DNA of 64,000 bases from assembly GCF_028622115.1 (NCBI RefSeq), contig NZ_CP097263.1, positions 3,596,001-3,660,000 on the forward strand. The letters run 5' to 3'. Below, piece by piece: positions 1-8,118 of this stretch. The notes below the pieces were generated by a model that was not told the DNA's origin, searched no databases, and was given only the letters and a program-made list of their open reading frames with translations. The DNA is from Kutzneria chonburiensis (lineage in GTDB: Bacteria > Actinomycetota > Actinomycetes > Mycobacteriales > Pseudonocardiaceae). The position numbers and the translations under genes were made by a program. Position 1 is the first letter of the stretch. Each line of letters starts with the position of its first letter.

Positions 1-1
1 C

Positions 2-466
2 GGGCACACTTCCGGCGAGGCCGAGTGGGCCATGATCGTCACCCATGACGACGTCCTGCTGACCGTCGCCTGCGACCACACCGACCGCGATCTCGAGGTG
101 CACGGCGTCGCGTGGAGCAAGCAGGCCGCGCCGGACATCGTCGGCCGGCAGGCGTGGCGGCTGTCCGAGGTGGCCGACCGCATCGACACCCTGACCCTCA
201 CGGCGTGGGTCTGTGACGGGGAAAGCTGGGTCGAGATCCAGCGCGGCACCCTCGCCGAACTCCTCACCCCACAGTACTGGCTCGACGCGCTACGGGCCCG
301 CGATCTGCTCGCCCCCGGCACCGTCCTGCTGTCCGGCACCATTCCCATGCACCCCGGCGTGGACCAGTTCGCCACCGCCTGGCGCGTCGAGCTCGGCGAT
401 CCGGCTACCGGCAACGTGATCCGCTGCCAGTACGCCGTGCGGCGGCTGCCGGAACCGGTCGCTTAG
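2..466 (+). CDS. DUF2848 family protein, 3' part only
   Basis: The reading frame is open from the left edge, so the start lies outside the window; 154 residues are visible. The segment GHTSGEAEWA, followed by ACDHTDRDLE and AWSKQ, matches the conserved core of the DUF2848 family, which resembles fumarylacetoacetate hydrolases. In the family these conserved Glu, Asp and His residues lie in the putative active site. The ATG at 32 is internal and not the true start. The biochemical role of the family is not established. Confidence in the family is good; function is unknown. Confidence 0.75.
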   Translation, partial: GHTSGEAEWAMIVTHDDVLLTVACDHTDRDLEVHGVAWSKQAAPDIVGRQAWRLSEVADRIDTLTLTAWVCDGESWVEIQRGTLAELLTPQYWLDALRARDLLAPGTVLLSGTIPMHPGVDQFATAWRVELGDPATGNVIRCQYAVRRLPEPVA

Positions 467-548
467 CGCGTCCGTTCGGGCAGTCGCAGTACCGCGCGCC
501 CCGGCCGGTGGATCATCATCGTGGCGAACCCACGACACTGGAGCCGAG

Positions 549-833
549 ATGGATCTCAAGCGCTTCTTCTCCCGGCAGGCGCGCAAGGCCGAGGTCGGCG
601 TCTTCCACGCGGTGGAGACCAAGGTGAAGGCGGCCAGCACCACCGCATTGGTCACCAGCTTCGTGATGGACCTGGTGGCCAAGTACGTGTTCCCCAACGG
701 CGTGCCCGGCTGGGCCACCGCGGTGATCAGCGGCGCCGTGGTCGGCGGCCTCACCTTCGTCGCCGGCTGGCTGGCCAAGCACACCCCGCGCGAGCCGGCG
801 GAAACCCCGGCCGCTCCCCCGGCGGCCGCCTAG
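549..833 (+). CDS. Small holin-like membrane protein
   Basis: This 94-residue protein has a short basic N-terminus (MDLKRFFSRQARK), an amphipathic segment, and a hydrophobic hairpin at about residues 33-77, ending in AGWLAKHTPRE. The layout, with the closing AxHTPR signature and an Ala/Pro tail, resembles small actinophage holins that are also found singly in actinomycete chromosomes. A purine-rich RBS lies just before the ATG. No lysin, tail or other phage gene is nearby. It overlaps the 3' end of the convergent gene at 830 by four bases. The holin role is inference. Confidence 0.6.
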   Translation: MDLKRFFSRQARKAEVGVFHAVETKVKAASTTALVTSFVMDLVAKYVFPNGVPGWATAVISGAVVGGLTFVAGWLAKHTPREPAETPAAPPAAA

Positions 834-1426
834 CGCCCCCTGGCCTCGGCGGTCAGCACGGCCGCCAGCCAGGACGGTGGCAGCGGCGCTCGATCGCCGG
901 TCTCCAGCCACAGGCCGACCTGCCAGCGCAGCAGCCGGGTCACGGTCAGCGCCGCGCCGCGCACCGCGTTCGGGCTGGTGGCCGGATGCAGCCCGGACAA
1001 CTGCCGCAGGCCCTCGAAGGTGGTCGGGACCTGGTCGAAGTCACGGATCCAGCGCTTGGCGACCTCGTGGCGGCGGGCCAGCGTCTCCCGGAAGCTGTCC
1101 AGCGGCGAGAACACCTGCCCGGCCCACCAGGGCCCGAGATCGAGGCCCGCCGCGGTCGTCAGCAGGGTCAGAAACGCCGGCACGTCCTGGGGGTCACGGG
1201 CGGTGATGGCCCGATTCTCCAGCAGGACGAGCGCGCGGCGGGCGAGTGCCGGGTCACCGAGCAGGTCGGCCGACGAACAGGCCCACGCCCCGGTCGGCGC
1301 GCCGTCCGGGCCGACGTGCCAGATCTCGGTCCGGCCCGGTCCGAGCGCCACCACGGCACTGCCCGGCGCGGTCAGCGCGACGGGTTCCGCGACGACGACG
1401 GCGTTGTCGCCGAGCACTTCGGTCAT
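830..1426 (-). CDS. Conserved hypothetical protein
   Basis: This is a 198-residue soluble protein. The ATG at 1426 is preferred over an upstream start at 1519 because GGAGGG sits five bases before it. I do not recognise a family. It is rich in Trp, Leu and Arg in its second half, with no signal peptide or membrane segment. It is divergent from the kinase-like gene at 1560, so the roughly 130 bp between them should hold both promoters. Confidence 0.55.
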   Translation of the reverse strand: MTEVLGDNAVVVAEPVALTAPGSAVVALGPGRTEIWHVGPDGAPTGAWACSSADLLGDPALARRALVLLENRAITARDPQDVPAFLTLLTTAAGLDLGPWWAGQVFSPLDSFRETLARRHEVAKRWIRDFDQVPTTFEGLRQLSGLHPATSPNAVRGAALTVTRLLRWQVGLWLETGDRAPLPPSWLAAVLTAEARGR

Positions 1427-1559
1427 GGTCCCTCCACGATGGTCAAGATTGCTCAACCATCGCTGAGTGACACAGAGCGTTACATTCGGGACCGTGCTCA
1501 CCCGGTGGTGTTGCTCCAACCGCTAACCTCTGTCCGCGAAAGTTGACGGAGGAGCTGAC

Positions 1560-3092
1560 GTGAGGCCGTTAGGGACGTCCGACCCGGTTGCGGTGGGCCA
1601 GTACCGGAGCATCGCCCTGCTGGGGCGGGGCAGAACGGGTCGGGTGCTGCTGGGCGTCGCCCCGGACGGGACGCTGGTGGCGCTGCGGCTGCTCCATCCG
1701 GCGCTGGTGCGGGACGAGGGCTTCCGGCGCGAGGTGCTGACGGCCCGTGAGGTCAAGGTCCAGCACACTGCCCCGATCGTGGACGGGGATCTGGACGCCC
1801 CGGTGCCGTGGCTGGCGACCCCGTTCGTGGTCGGGCCGTCGCTGCGCCAGGCCGGCAAGCTGCCGGCGGACTCGATGCCCGGGCTGGCCGCGGGCCTGGC
1901 CGCCGGGCTGGCCGCGATCCACGACGCCGGCCTGCTGCACCGCAACCTCAACCCGAGCAACGTGCTGCTGGCCGAGTCCGGCCCCGTGGTGCTCGACTTC
2001 GGCATCACGCACGGCCCCGGGCTGGCCGGTTCGCCCGGCTTCGTGGCCCCGGAGCAGGCCGCCGGGCAGCCGACGACCTGGGCCAGCGACGTCTTCGCGT
2101 ACGGCACGGTCTTGTACACCGCCGCGACCGGCCGCAGCCCGTTCGCGGCGGGGACGCCGCAGCAGACGTTGGCCAACGTCATGCAGCTGGAGCCGGACCT
2201 CGGGGCCGTGCCGGACACGCTGCGCTGGATCGTCGGGCCCTGCCTGGCCAAGAACCCGGCCCAGCGGCCCACGCCGGCCCAGTTGTTGGAGGCCATCGGG
2301 CAGCCCGTCGGCCAGTGGCCTCCCGCCGTCCAGGACATGATCGCCCGCCGGCAGGCCGACGTGGCTCGCACGGTCGCCGAGCCGCCGGCCCCCGGCACCC
2401 CGCCGCCGAGCGTCGAGACCCCGGAGACGCGGCGTCGGACCGCCACGATCATCGGCGCCGTCATCGTGTTCACGGTTTTCGTGACGGCCATGGCCGGCGT
2501 GCTGTTGGCGTTCGGCGGCGGTCCCCACACCGACGCCGCGACCAGCACCCCGACCACCACGAACACGCAGCCTCTGGTGACGATCGTTCCCACGACCACC
2601 ACGACGACGACAACCACCACGACCACCACGACGAGCGCCGCCACCAGCATCCAGGCCGGCGTCTGGTACACGATCACCAACACCGCCACCGGCAAGTGCG
2701 TCGACGTCGCCGGCGGCGGCCGCAAGAACGGCACGCCGGTGATCTTGTTCAGCTGCGGTGGCAAGGACAACCAGCAGTGGCAGTTCATCCCCACCGCCAA
2801 CGGCTTCTTCCGCGTCGCCAGCCGCCGCGCCCCCGCGCTCGGCTTGGACGTGGACGGCGGGGCCGGCGCGGTCGCCAACGGCACCCGCGTGCAGCTCTGG
2901 GCTTACGGCGGCGGGGCCAACCAGCAGTGGAAGCCCGTCGACCAGGGCAACGGCACGTTCGAGCTCGTCGTCCAGCACAGCAACGCCTGCCTGGACGTGA
3001 CCGACGGTTCCAACCAGGACGGCACCCGGCTCCAGCAGTGGCAGTGCTCCGGCAGCCCCAACCAGCTGTTTTCGGTCACCCCGGCCACCTAG
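1560..3092 (+). CDS. Membrane-anchored Ser/Thr kinase-like protein with ricin-type lectin domain (possible pseudokinase)
   Basis: This 510-residue protein starts at GTG with GGAGGAG upstream. Residues 14-250 form a Hanks-type kinase fold: glycine-rich loop LGRGRTG, DFG at 146-148 and APEQ. The VAVK-type lysine is Arg (VALR, R43). The catalytic HRDLKPxN motif reads HRNLNPSN, so the catalytic Asp is Asn129 and the Lys is Asn131. A membrane helix lies at about 296-319, then a polythreonine stalk (345-358), then a beta-trefoil lectin domain (368-510) with three QQW-type repeats. The layout suggests an external sugar sensor with an internal kinase-like domain. Loss of both key residues suggests weak or no phosphotransfer. 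Confidence 0.85.
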   Translation: MRPLGTSDPVAVGQYRSIALLGRGRTGRVLLGVAPDGTLVALRLLHPALVRDEGFRREVLTAREVKVQHTAPIVDGDLDAPVPWLATPFVVGPSLRQAGKLPADSMPGLAAGLAAGLAAIHDAGLLHRNLNPSNVLLAESGPVVLDFGITHGPGLAGSPGFVAPEQAAGQPTTWASDVFAYGTVLYTAATGRSPFAAGTPQQTLANVMQLEPDLGAVPDTLRWIVGPCLAKNPAQRPTPAQLLEAIGQPVGQWPPAVQDMIARRQADVARTVAEPPAPGTPPPSVETPETRRRTATIIGAVIVFTVFVTAMAGVLLAFGGGPHTDAATSTPTTTNTQPLVTIVPTTTTTTTTTTTTTTSAATSIQAGVWYTITNTATGKCVDVAGGGRKNGTPVILFSCGGKDNQQWQFIPTANGFFRVASRRAPALGLDVDGGAGAVANGTRVQLWAYGGGANQQWKPVDQGNGTFELVVQHSNACLDVTDGSNQDGTRLQQWQCSGSPNQLFSVTPAT

Positions 3093-3119
3093 CCCCGCCC
3101 GCCCCGCACCCCATCCGAA

Positions 3120-3174
3120 TGTCACATGCGCGCCGTACTTGCCTCCCTGAGGCACGTCCGGACCGCATGTGACA
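3120..3174. repeat. Nested palindromic intergenic element / possible terminator
   Basis: Perfect 11-base arms TGTCACATGCG (3120-3130) and CGCATGTGACA (3164-3174) enclose a second hairpin, TGCCTC-CCT-GAGGCA (3140-3154). It lies 28 bases after the kinase-like stop codon. No U tract follows, so terminator function is uncertain. The nested design resembles a small repeated palindromic element. Confidence 0.6.
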
Positions 3175-3182
3175 AGAAGTGG

Positions 3183-3213
3183 GTTGACTCGCCGAAGTGT
3201 GAGTGGTTTATTA
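3183..3213 (+). promoter_or_regulatory. Probable promoter of the TetR gene
   Basis: A good -35 (TTGACT, 3183-3188) is followed by an AT-rich -10-like stretch (GTTTATT, about 3207-3213). The predicted start of transcription falls at or near the ATG at 3219, which has no Shine-Dalgarno sequence. A leaderless mRNA is therefore likely. Confidence 0.45.
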
Positions 3214-3216
3214 CTC
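3201..3216. promoter_or_regulatory. Imperfect TetR-type operator
   Basis: GAGTGGTTTATTACTC is an imperfect dyad; 12 of its 14 arm bases pair. It matches the perfect site at 3866-3883 and overlaps the -10 region of the tetR gene at 3219, as expected for autoregulation. Confidence 0.6.
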
Positions 3217-3218
3217 CT

Positions 3219-3785
3219 ATGACGTCCTCGCGGCCACGAACCCTCTCCACCTCGGAGGAGCGACGGGAGACGGTGCTCCGCACCGCCGTCGACACCTTCG
3301 CCAGTCGGGGGTACTACGGGACCACCACCACCGAGGTGGCGACCCGGGCCGGGATCTCACAGGCGTACGTGTACCGACTGTTCCCCAACAAGGAGGCCCT
3401 GTTCCTGGCCGTCGTCGCCCATGCGTACGACCTGGTCCGGGACAGCCTCGCCCGCGGCGCCGCCGCCGCGACCAGCACCGCCCCGCTCGACGTCCTGTAC
3501 GCCATGGGCGATTCGTACGCCCGGCTCATCCAGGACAAGAACCTCATGCTCATCCAGCTCCACGCCCAGGCCGCCGCCGTCGCCGAGCCCGCCGTCCGCG
3601 ACGCCGTCCGCGCCGGCTACGCCCGGGTGGTCGAGTACGTCCGCAGCGTCTCCGGCGCCACCGAACCCGAGGTCCAGCAGTTCTTCGCCACCGGACTGCT
3701 CTGCCACCTCATCGTCGCCATCGACGCCGACCACATCGACGCCCCCTGGGCCCGAGCCCTGTCCGCCGGCATCCGCCACTTCTGA
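3219..3785 (+). CDS. TetR family transcriptional regulator
   Basis: The product has 188 residues. The N-terminal helix-turn-helix spans about residues 14-58, with recognition region TEVATRAGISQAYVYRLF. The rest is an all-helical ligand and dimer domain typical of TetR. The ATG at 3219 is chosen because the extra N-terminus of a start at 3126 shows no family similarity. Related palindromes lie just upstream of this gene and of the next gene (oxidoreductase, 3903). This suggests that the protein represses itself and that oxidoreductase. The ligand is unknown, perhaps a quinone or other electrophile. Confidence 0.88.
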   Translation: MTSSRPRTLSTSEERRETVLRTAVDTFASRGYYGTTTTEVATRAGISQAYVYRLFPNKEALFLAVVAHAYDLVRDSLARGAAAATSTAPLDVLYAMGDSYARLIQDKNLMLIQLHAQAAAVAEPAVRDAVRAGYARVVEYVRSVSGATEPEVQQFFATGLLCHLIVAIDADHIDAPWARALSAGIRHF

Positions 3786-3865
3786 TTCGCCGCCGTCTGC
3801 AAGCCCGACCTCACCCACCCCCTTCCGATGCACCCCGCATACCGCCCCTTTTTTCGCCACAACAG

Positions 3866-3883
3866 TGAGTGGTCAACCACTCA
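3866..3883. promoter_or_regulatory. Perfect palindromic TetR operator upstream of the oxidoreductase
   Basis: TGAGTGGTCAACCACTCA is a perfect 18-base palindrome, 20 bases before the ATG at 3903. It shares its left half exactly with the site at 3201-3216. Only a short A/T-rich stretch separates it from the AAGGAG RBS at 3891, so it probably overlaps the oxidoreductase promoter. Confidence 0.7.
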
Positions 3884-3902
3884 TCTACCTAAGGAGATCA
3901 CC

Positions 3903-4928
3903 ATGTCCATCACCGCCACCGAGATCGTGCTGCCCGGCAAGGTGGAGCCGGAGGGCCTGGAGACGCGCGAGCGCAGCGTGCCGAACCCGGGCAAGGGCCA
4001 GGTGCTGGTCCGCATGGAAGCCACCGGGGTGTCGTTCGCGGAGCAGCAGATGCGCCGGGGCAAGTACTACGACCAGCCGGCGTTTCCGTTCGTGCCGGGC
4101 TACGACATGGTCGGCACGGTGGAGGCGACGGGCACGGACGTGGACCCGGCGCTGGTCGGCCGGCGGGTGGCAGCTCTGACGAAGATCGGGGCCTGGTCCA
4201 CGCACATGGTCCTGGACGCGAACACGGTCGTGCCGGTGCCGGAAGGGGTCGACGCCGCCGACGCGGAAACGGTGGTGGTCAACGGGATCACGGCCTGGCA
4301 GATGCTGCACCGCAGCGCCCGCGTCCGCGCCGGCCAGACGATCCTGGTGCTCGGAGCCAACGGCGGCGTGGGCTCGACGCTGGTGCAGCTGGCCCGAGCG
4401 GCGGGGATCCGCGTGATCGGCACGGCCTCGCCGCGTCACCACGACAAGGTCGCGGCGCTGGGCGCGATCCCGCTGGACTACCGCGCGGACAACCTGACTG
4501 AACAGGTCCGTGCACTCGCACCGAACGGCGTCGACGCGGTGTTCGATCACGTCGGCGGCGCGGGCATCGTGGACTCGTTCCGCCTGCTCGCCCCCGGCGG
4601 CGCGCTCGTCTCGTACGGCACGGCGGCGACCCGCGACCAGGAGGGCTCGTCCCGCCTCCCGGTGCTCAAGCTGTTCGGCCGCCTGCTGGTGTGGAACGTG
4701 CTCCCGAACCGCCGCCGCGCCTCGTTCTTCAACATCTGGACGGGCGTCCGCAATGCCGAGAAGTTTCACGCCCGCCTGCGCCAGGACCTGACCGAGGTCT
4801 TCACGCTGCTGGCCGACGGCACGCTCCGCCCGCAGGTCGCGGCCCGGATTCCGCTGGCCGACGCGGCCAAGGCGATGCGCCTGGCCGAGTCGGGCACGGT
4901 CACCGGCAAAGTGGTCCTGGTTCCGTGA
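3903..4928 (+). CDS. Medium-chain dehydrogenase/reductase, quinone-oxidoreductase type
   Basis: This 341-residue protein starts at an ATG with AAGGAG six bases upstream; an upstream ATG at 3828 lacks a good RBS. The N-terminal GroES-like part has PGYDMVGTVE, and the Rossmann NADPH-binding part has VLGANGGVGSTLVQLA. The catalytic and structural zinc ligands of alcohol dehydrogenases are absent, which places it with zinc-independent quinone oxidoreductases (QOR/Zta type). These use NADPH to reduce quinones or other enone substrates. Expression is probably controlled by the TetR encoded upstream. Confidence 0.87.
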   Translation: MSITATEIVLPGKVEPEGLETRERSVPNPGKGQVLVRMEATGVSFAEQQMRRGKYYDQPAFPFVPGYDMVGTVEATGTDVDPALVGRRVAALTKIGAWSTHMVLDANTVVPVPEGVDAADAETVVVNGITAWQMLHRSARVRAGQTILVLGANGGVGSTLVQLARAAGIRVIGTASPRHHDKVAALGAIPLDYRADNLTEQVRALAPNGVDAVFDHVGGAGIVDSFRLLAPGGALVSYGTAATRDQEGSSRLPVLKLFGRLLVWNVLPNRRRASFFNIWTGVRNAEKFHARLRQDLTEVFTLLADGTLRPQVAARIPLADAAKAMRLAESGTVTGKVVLVP

Positions 4929-4931
4929 CGG

Positions 4932-6386
4932 TCAGCAGGTCCCGTCGACGCTCGGCAGCGGCCGGCCGGTCAGATATCCCACCACGGCAGCGTCAATGCA
5001 GCTGTTCCCCAAGAAAACCCCGTGGTGATAGGCACCTTCCTGCGTCACCAGCCGCGACCCGGTCAACGCCCGGTGCATCGCCAACTGCCCCGGATAGGGC
5101 GCGACCGGATCGTTCGACGCCGCGACCAGCAGCACCGGAAGTCCATTATGGACGTCAGTCAGCGGCTCGATCGGCTGCACCGGCCAGAAAGCGCACGGTG
5201 TGATGTTCCGCGTCACCGAACCGAACACCGGCTCATCGGTCCGATGCGCCTGGATGTCACGGAAGTACGTCGCCGGATCACGCGACACCGCCCGGTCGGC
5301 ACAGAAAACGGCAGTCCCCGAGCGTGCGCCATTCTCGCCACCGCCGATGTAGATCGCGGACAGCTCCGCAGCCAGTCGATCGGTCACCTTGGGCGCGCCG
5401 TCCCGCAACTGCCGGATCTCGGTCGCGAACTCGACGTAGTCGTCGGTGGCATCGCTGCGAATCCCGTTGTACAGAAGGTAAGGCAGCACATGACTGTCCA
5501 CTGTGTACCCTCCAGCCCGCACCGGCCCCAGCCGGCGCACGGTCGTCACCACCTCGTCGGCCGTGTCACCGATCCCCTGTTTGCCCGCGGCCCATTCGGC
5601 GAAATGCCGCAGCGCGGCCTCCAGCGCCGGCCCCTGCGTGACGAAGAACCCCGCCCCGAACAACGCGGGATCGACCGAGCTGTCCAGCACGAACCGATCA
5701 GCACGGGCGCCGAACATCTGGAGGTACACCGAACCCAGATAGGTGCCGTACGAGTTGCCGTAGTACGAGATTCGCTGCTCGCCCAACGCCTTGCGAATGG
5801 CGTCCATGTCCCGCGCGACGTTCCGCGTCGACGCGTACGGCAGCTCGTCCCGGTGCCCCCGCGCGCACTGCGCCGCCAGGCCCGCCTCGAACGCCACGCT
5901 TTCCTGATAGCTGGCCAAATTCGGGCCCGCCGACTGCTGGAACGTCACGGTCCGCCACGGACACAGCACCGGCCCGCTTCGTCCGACAAAACGCGGATCG
6001 AAGCCGACCAGGTCGTATGCCGCCCCCAAGGCCGGCGCGAAGTCCCCCAGCACGGCCAGTTCCAGCCCACTGTCGCCGGGCCCACCGGGATTCATCAGCA
6101 ACACCCCGCGCCGATGCGCCGGATCCTTGGCCTTGATGCGGGAAATGGCCACGGACATGGTGCGGCCGTTCGGCTGCCGATAGTCCATCGGCACGGTGAT
6201 GTCGGCGCACTGCGCGCCCTTGCTGTCGAGCTCCTGGCCGATCGCGTCGTCCGTCCCGAGCGCGCAGCCATGCCAGGTCACCCCCGGCTGCCCCGTCCCC
6301 CCGACCGTCAGCGACGCGACCGCCGCCAGCACCAGCGCCACCCCTGATAACGACATGCCCAGGAGGGTGCCGGCGGCGGCAATCAT
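4932..6386 (-). CDS. Secreted alpha/beta-hydrolase, S33 (tripeptidyl-aminopeptidase-like) peptidase
   Basis: This 484-residue protein begins with a hydrophobic stretch (about residues 8-28) that should act as a signal peptide or anchor. The fold shows NPGGPGDSG (oxyanion region), the nucleophile elbow GNSYGTYLG, a late ASNDPVAPY carrying the probable acid, and HHGVF with the probable histidine. This is the pattern of Streptomyces tripeptidyl and prolyl aminopeptidases, which act outside the cell on peptides. The start is uncertain: there is no clear RBS at ATG 6386. It ends three bases from the convergent oxidoreductase gene. Confidence 0.83.
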   Translation of the reverse strand: MIAAAGTLLGMSLSGVALVLAAVASLTVGGTGQPGVTWHGCALGTDDAIGQELDSKGAQCADITVPMDYRQPNGRTMSVAISRIKAKDPAHRRGVLLMNPGGPGDSGLELAVLGDFAPALGAAYDLVGFDPRFVGRSGPVLCPWRTVTFQQSAGPNLASYQESVAFEAGLAAQCARGHRDELPYASTRNVARDMDAIRKALGEQRISYYGNSYGTYLGSVYLQMFGARADRFVLDSSVDPALFGAGFFVTQGPALEAALRHFAEWAAGKQGIGDTADEVVTTVRRLGPVRAGGYTVDSHVLPYLLYNGIRSDATDDYVEFATEIRQLRDGAPKVTDRLAAELSAIYIGGGENGARSGTAVFCADRAVSRDPATYFRDIQAHRTDEPVFGSVTRNITPCAFWPVQPIEPLTDVHNGLPVLLVAASNDPVAPYPGQLAMHRALTGSRLVTQEGAYHHGVFLGNSCIDAAVVGYLTGRPLPSVDGTC

Positions 6387-6454
6387 CCATCGTCGGGCCA
6401 GAAGACGACGGGCGTTTCAGCCCCGAGGCTGACGCCGTCCCGGATGTTCCCGTG

Positions 6455-7753
6455 CTACGACGGCCGATCCGTGTCCAGCGGCACGTCACCACCGCGCACC
6501 AGACCCAGTTGCACGGTCTGCCGCCCGAACACGGCGTCGACGCCCCAATCGATCAGCGTGCGAGTGCGGTTGCCAGGCATCGCCGCCAGGTGGTAACCGC
6601 GTGTCACGGCCGCCGCTGGCAGGCCGGACAACGGAATGCCCAGCGGGTTCGCCGCCGCGGCCAGCCCGCCGAGATCCACCACGAAGCCCAGGTCATGATG
6701 CTTGTACTGGGCCATGTGCCCGTTCCCGAGCGATGCCGCGATGTTCTTGCCGGCCAGCTTGCCCTACCGCATCGCGTGCTGCGCGGTCATCGCCGTCAGC
6801 TCGCCCGGTCGGGTCAGATCCGGCACCGCCGCGCAATCCCCGCACGCGAAGATCTCCGGATGCCCGGGCACCGCGAGTGTGGCATCGACGATGACGCGCC
6901 CGCGCTCCGTCGGCAGCCCGGTCGCTTCGGTCAGCGGGTCCGGCCGCACGCCGACGCACCAGGCCAACGTGCGTGTCGGCACGAACTCCCCGTTCGTCAG
7001 CCGCACGCCCTCAGCCGTCGCCTCCGCCACCGAGGTACCCATCATCACCTCGACGCCCCGCCGACGCAGCACCTTGTCCGCGGCCTTGGACAGCCGCGGA
7101 TCCAACTCCGGCAACACCTTCGGCGCGATGTCCAGCAGCAGCCACCGGATCTTCTGATCCCGCAACGCCCTGCTGCGACCGGCCACCGCCGTCGTGAACG
7201 GCGGCCCCTGCGCTGCCACCTCCGTGCCCGTATAACCGGCCCCCACCACCACAAACGTGCAGCGGGCCCGTCGTTCCTCCGGGTCGTCCGTCGCACCGGC
7301 CAGCTCGATCTGCCGGATCACGTGATCCCGCAGGTACAACGCCTCGCCGATATCCCGGAAGCCGTGCGCGTGCGCACCGACACCGGGGATCGGCAGCAGC
7401 TTGTTCACGCTCCCGGCCGCCAGCAGCAGCCGATCGTAGCTCAGCACATGCGAGCCACCCTCAGGATCCGTGTACGTCAGTTCGCGTTGATCCACCGCCA
7501 GCTTCTCCGCTGTGCCCAGTGCCAGCCGTACCTGCGGCAGCGTTTTGGTCAGCGACACCGCCACCCGGCGTGGATCCAGCGACGCCGCCGAGACCTGCGG
7601 CAGCAGCGGCAGGTACAGGAAGTAGTCGGTCTTGTTGACCAGCACCACTTCCGTGTCCGGCGGCGCCGCCCGGACCAGCGCCTTCGCCGCGTTGAACCCG
7701 GCGAACCCGCCGCCCACAATCACGATCCGGTTCGGTGTGCCCACGTTCCTCAC
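6455..7753 (-). pseudogene. Type II NADH dehydrogenase (NDH-2), interrupted by an in-frame TAG
   Basis: The gene encodes a 432-position flavoprotein that oxidises NADH and feeds the quinone pool. The FAD motif IVIVGGGFAGFNAAKAL and the NADH motif VVVGAGYTGTEVA are intact, as is FACGDCAAV. At codon 330 (6764-6766) HAMR is followed by TAG, after which the same frame continues with GKLAGKN and the normal family C-terminus. A CAG-to-TAG change, giving HAMRQGKLAGKN, would explain it. The C-terminal membrane-binding region is lost if the stop is real. GTG starts exist at 7753 and 7744; the latter has a better RBS. A sequencing error is possible. Confidence 0.8.
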
Positions 7754-7809
7754 CCGACTTCATGGTCGACAACGCCGCTGGACTACCCGGCCCTGCCGGC
7801 GGAAAACCC

Positions 7810-7836
7810 GGTCCCGCCCAGCATGCGGGCGGGACC
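7810..7836. terminator. GC-rich hairpin, possible terminator
   Basis: Ten-base perfect arms GGTCCCGCCC (7810-7819) and GGGCGGGACC (7827-7836) enclose a seven-base loop. There is no strong U tract. It lies downstream of the AhpD-like gene and upstream of NDH-2. Confidence 0.45.
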
Positions 7837-7966
7837 AGCACCGGGCAACCCGAAGCCGCCGTGCGGTGCAGCCGATTCCCGCGATCCGCCCAGCACGAAC
7901 CCGGTGAGCGATGGAGGTTTCTTGCCTCGATTCGACTACCCCAGAACCGCCACCCACCCGAAACAC

Positions 7967-7996
7967 GGGGGTCGGCCCGAACCCGGCCGACGCCCC
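7967..7996. terminator. GC-rich hairpin, possible terminator
   Basis: GTCGGCC (7971-7977) pairs with GGCCGAC (7985-7991), and flanking GGGG/CCCC extends the stem across one bulged base. It is the closer of the two hairpins to the AhpD-like gene stop. Confidence 0.4.
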
Positions 7997-8029
7997 TCCC
8001 CCTTCCCGCCTCCAGCTCAGGACTGCTAG

Positions 8030-8042
8030 CCAGACGGTCTGG
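8030..8042. promoter_or_regulatory. Short perfect palindrome
   Basis: CCAGACGGTCTGG is a 13-base dyad in the gap downstream of the AhpD-like gene. It could be a regulator site; nothing ties it to a specific gene. Confidence 0.25.
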
Positions 8043-8118
8043 TCAACTCCGCCGGATGCCCCCGCAGGCCCGCCGGAAGCATCGGGCCGGCGCGATTCGG
8101 CCGGCCCCTCCCCCAAGG

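Larger units (their letters stand above)
7754..8118. other. Non-coding gap with hairpins
   Basis: No convincing gene lies here. It holds two GC-rich hairpins (7810-7836 and 7967-7996) and a short palindrome (8030-8042), and lies between the interrupted NDH-2 gene and the AhpD-like gene, both on the minus strand. Confidence 0.5.

Noticed and set aside
1569-3155. Long open frame opposite the kinase-like gene
   Set aside because: It is the antisense shadow of a high-GC gene; it has low-complexity Gly/Arg/Ala sequence and no motifs.
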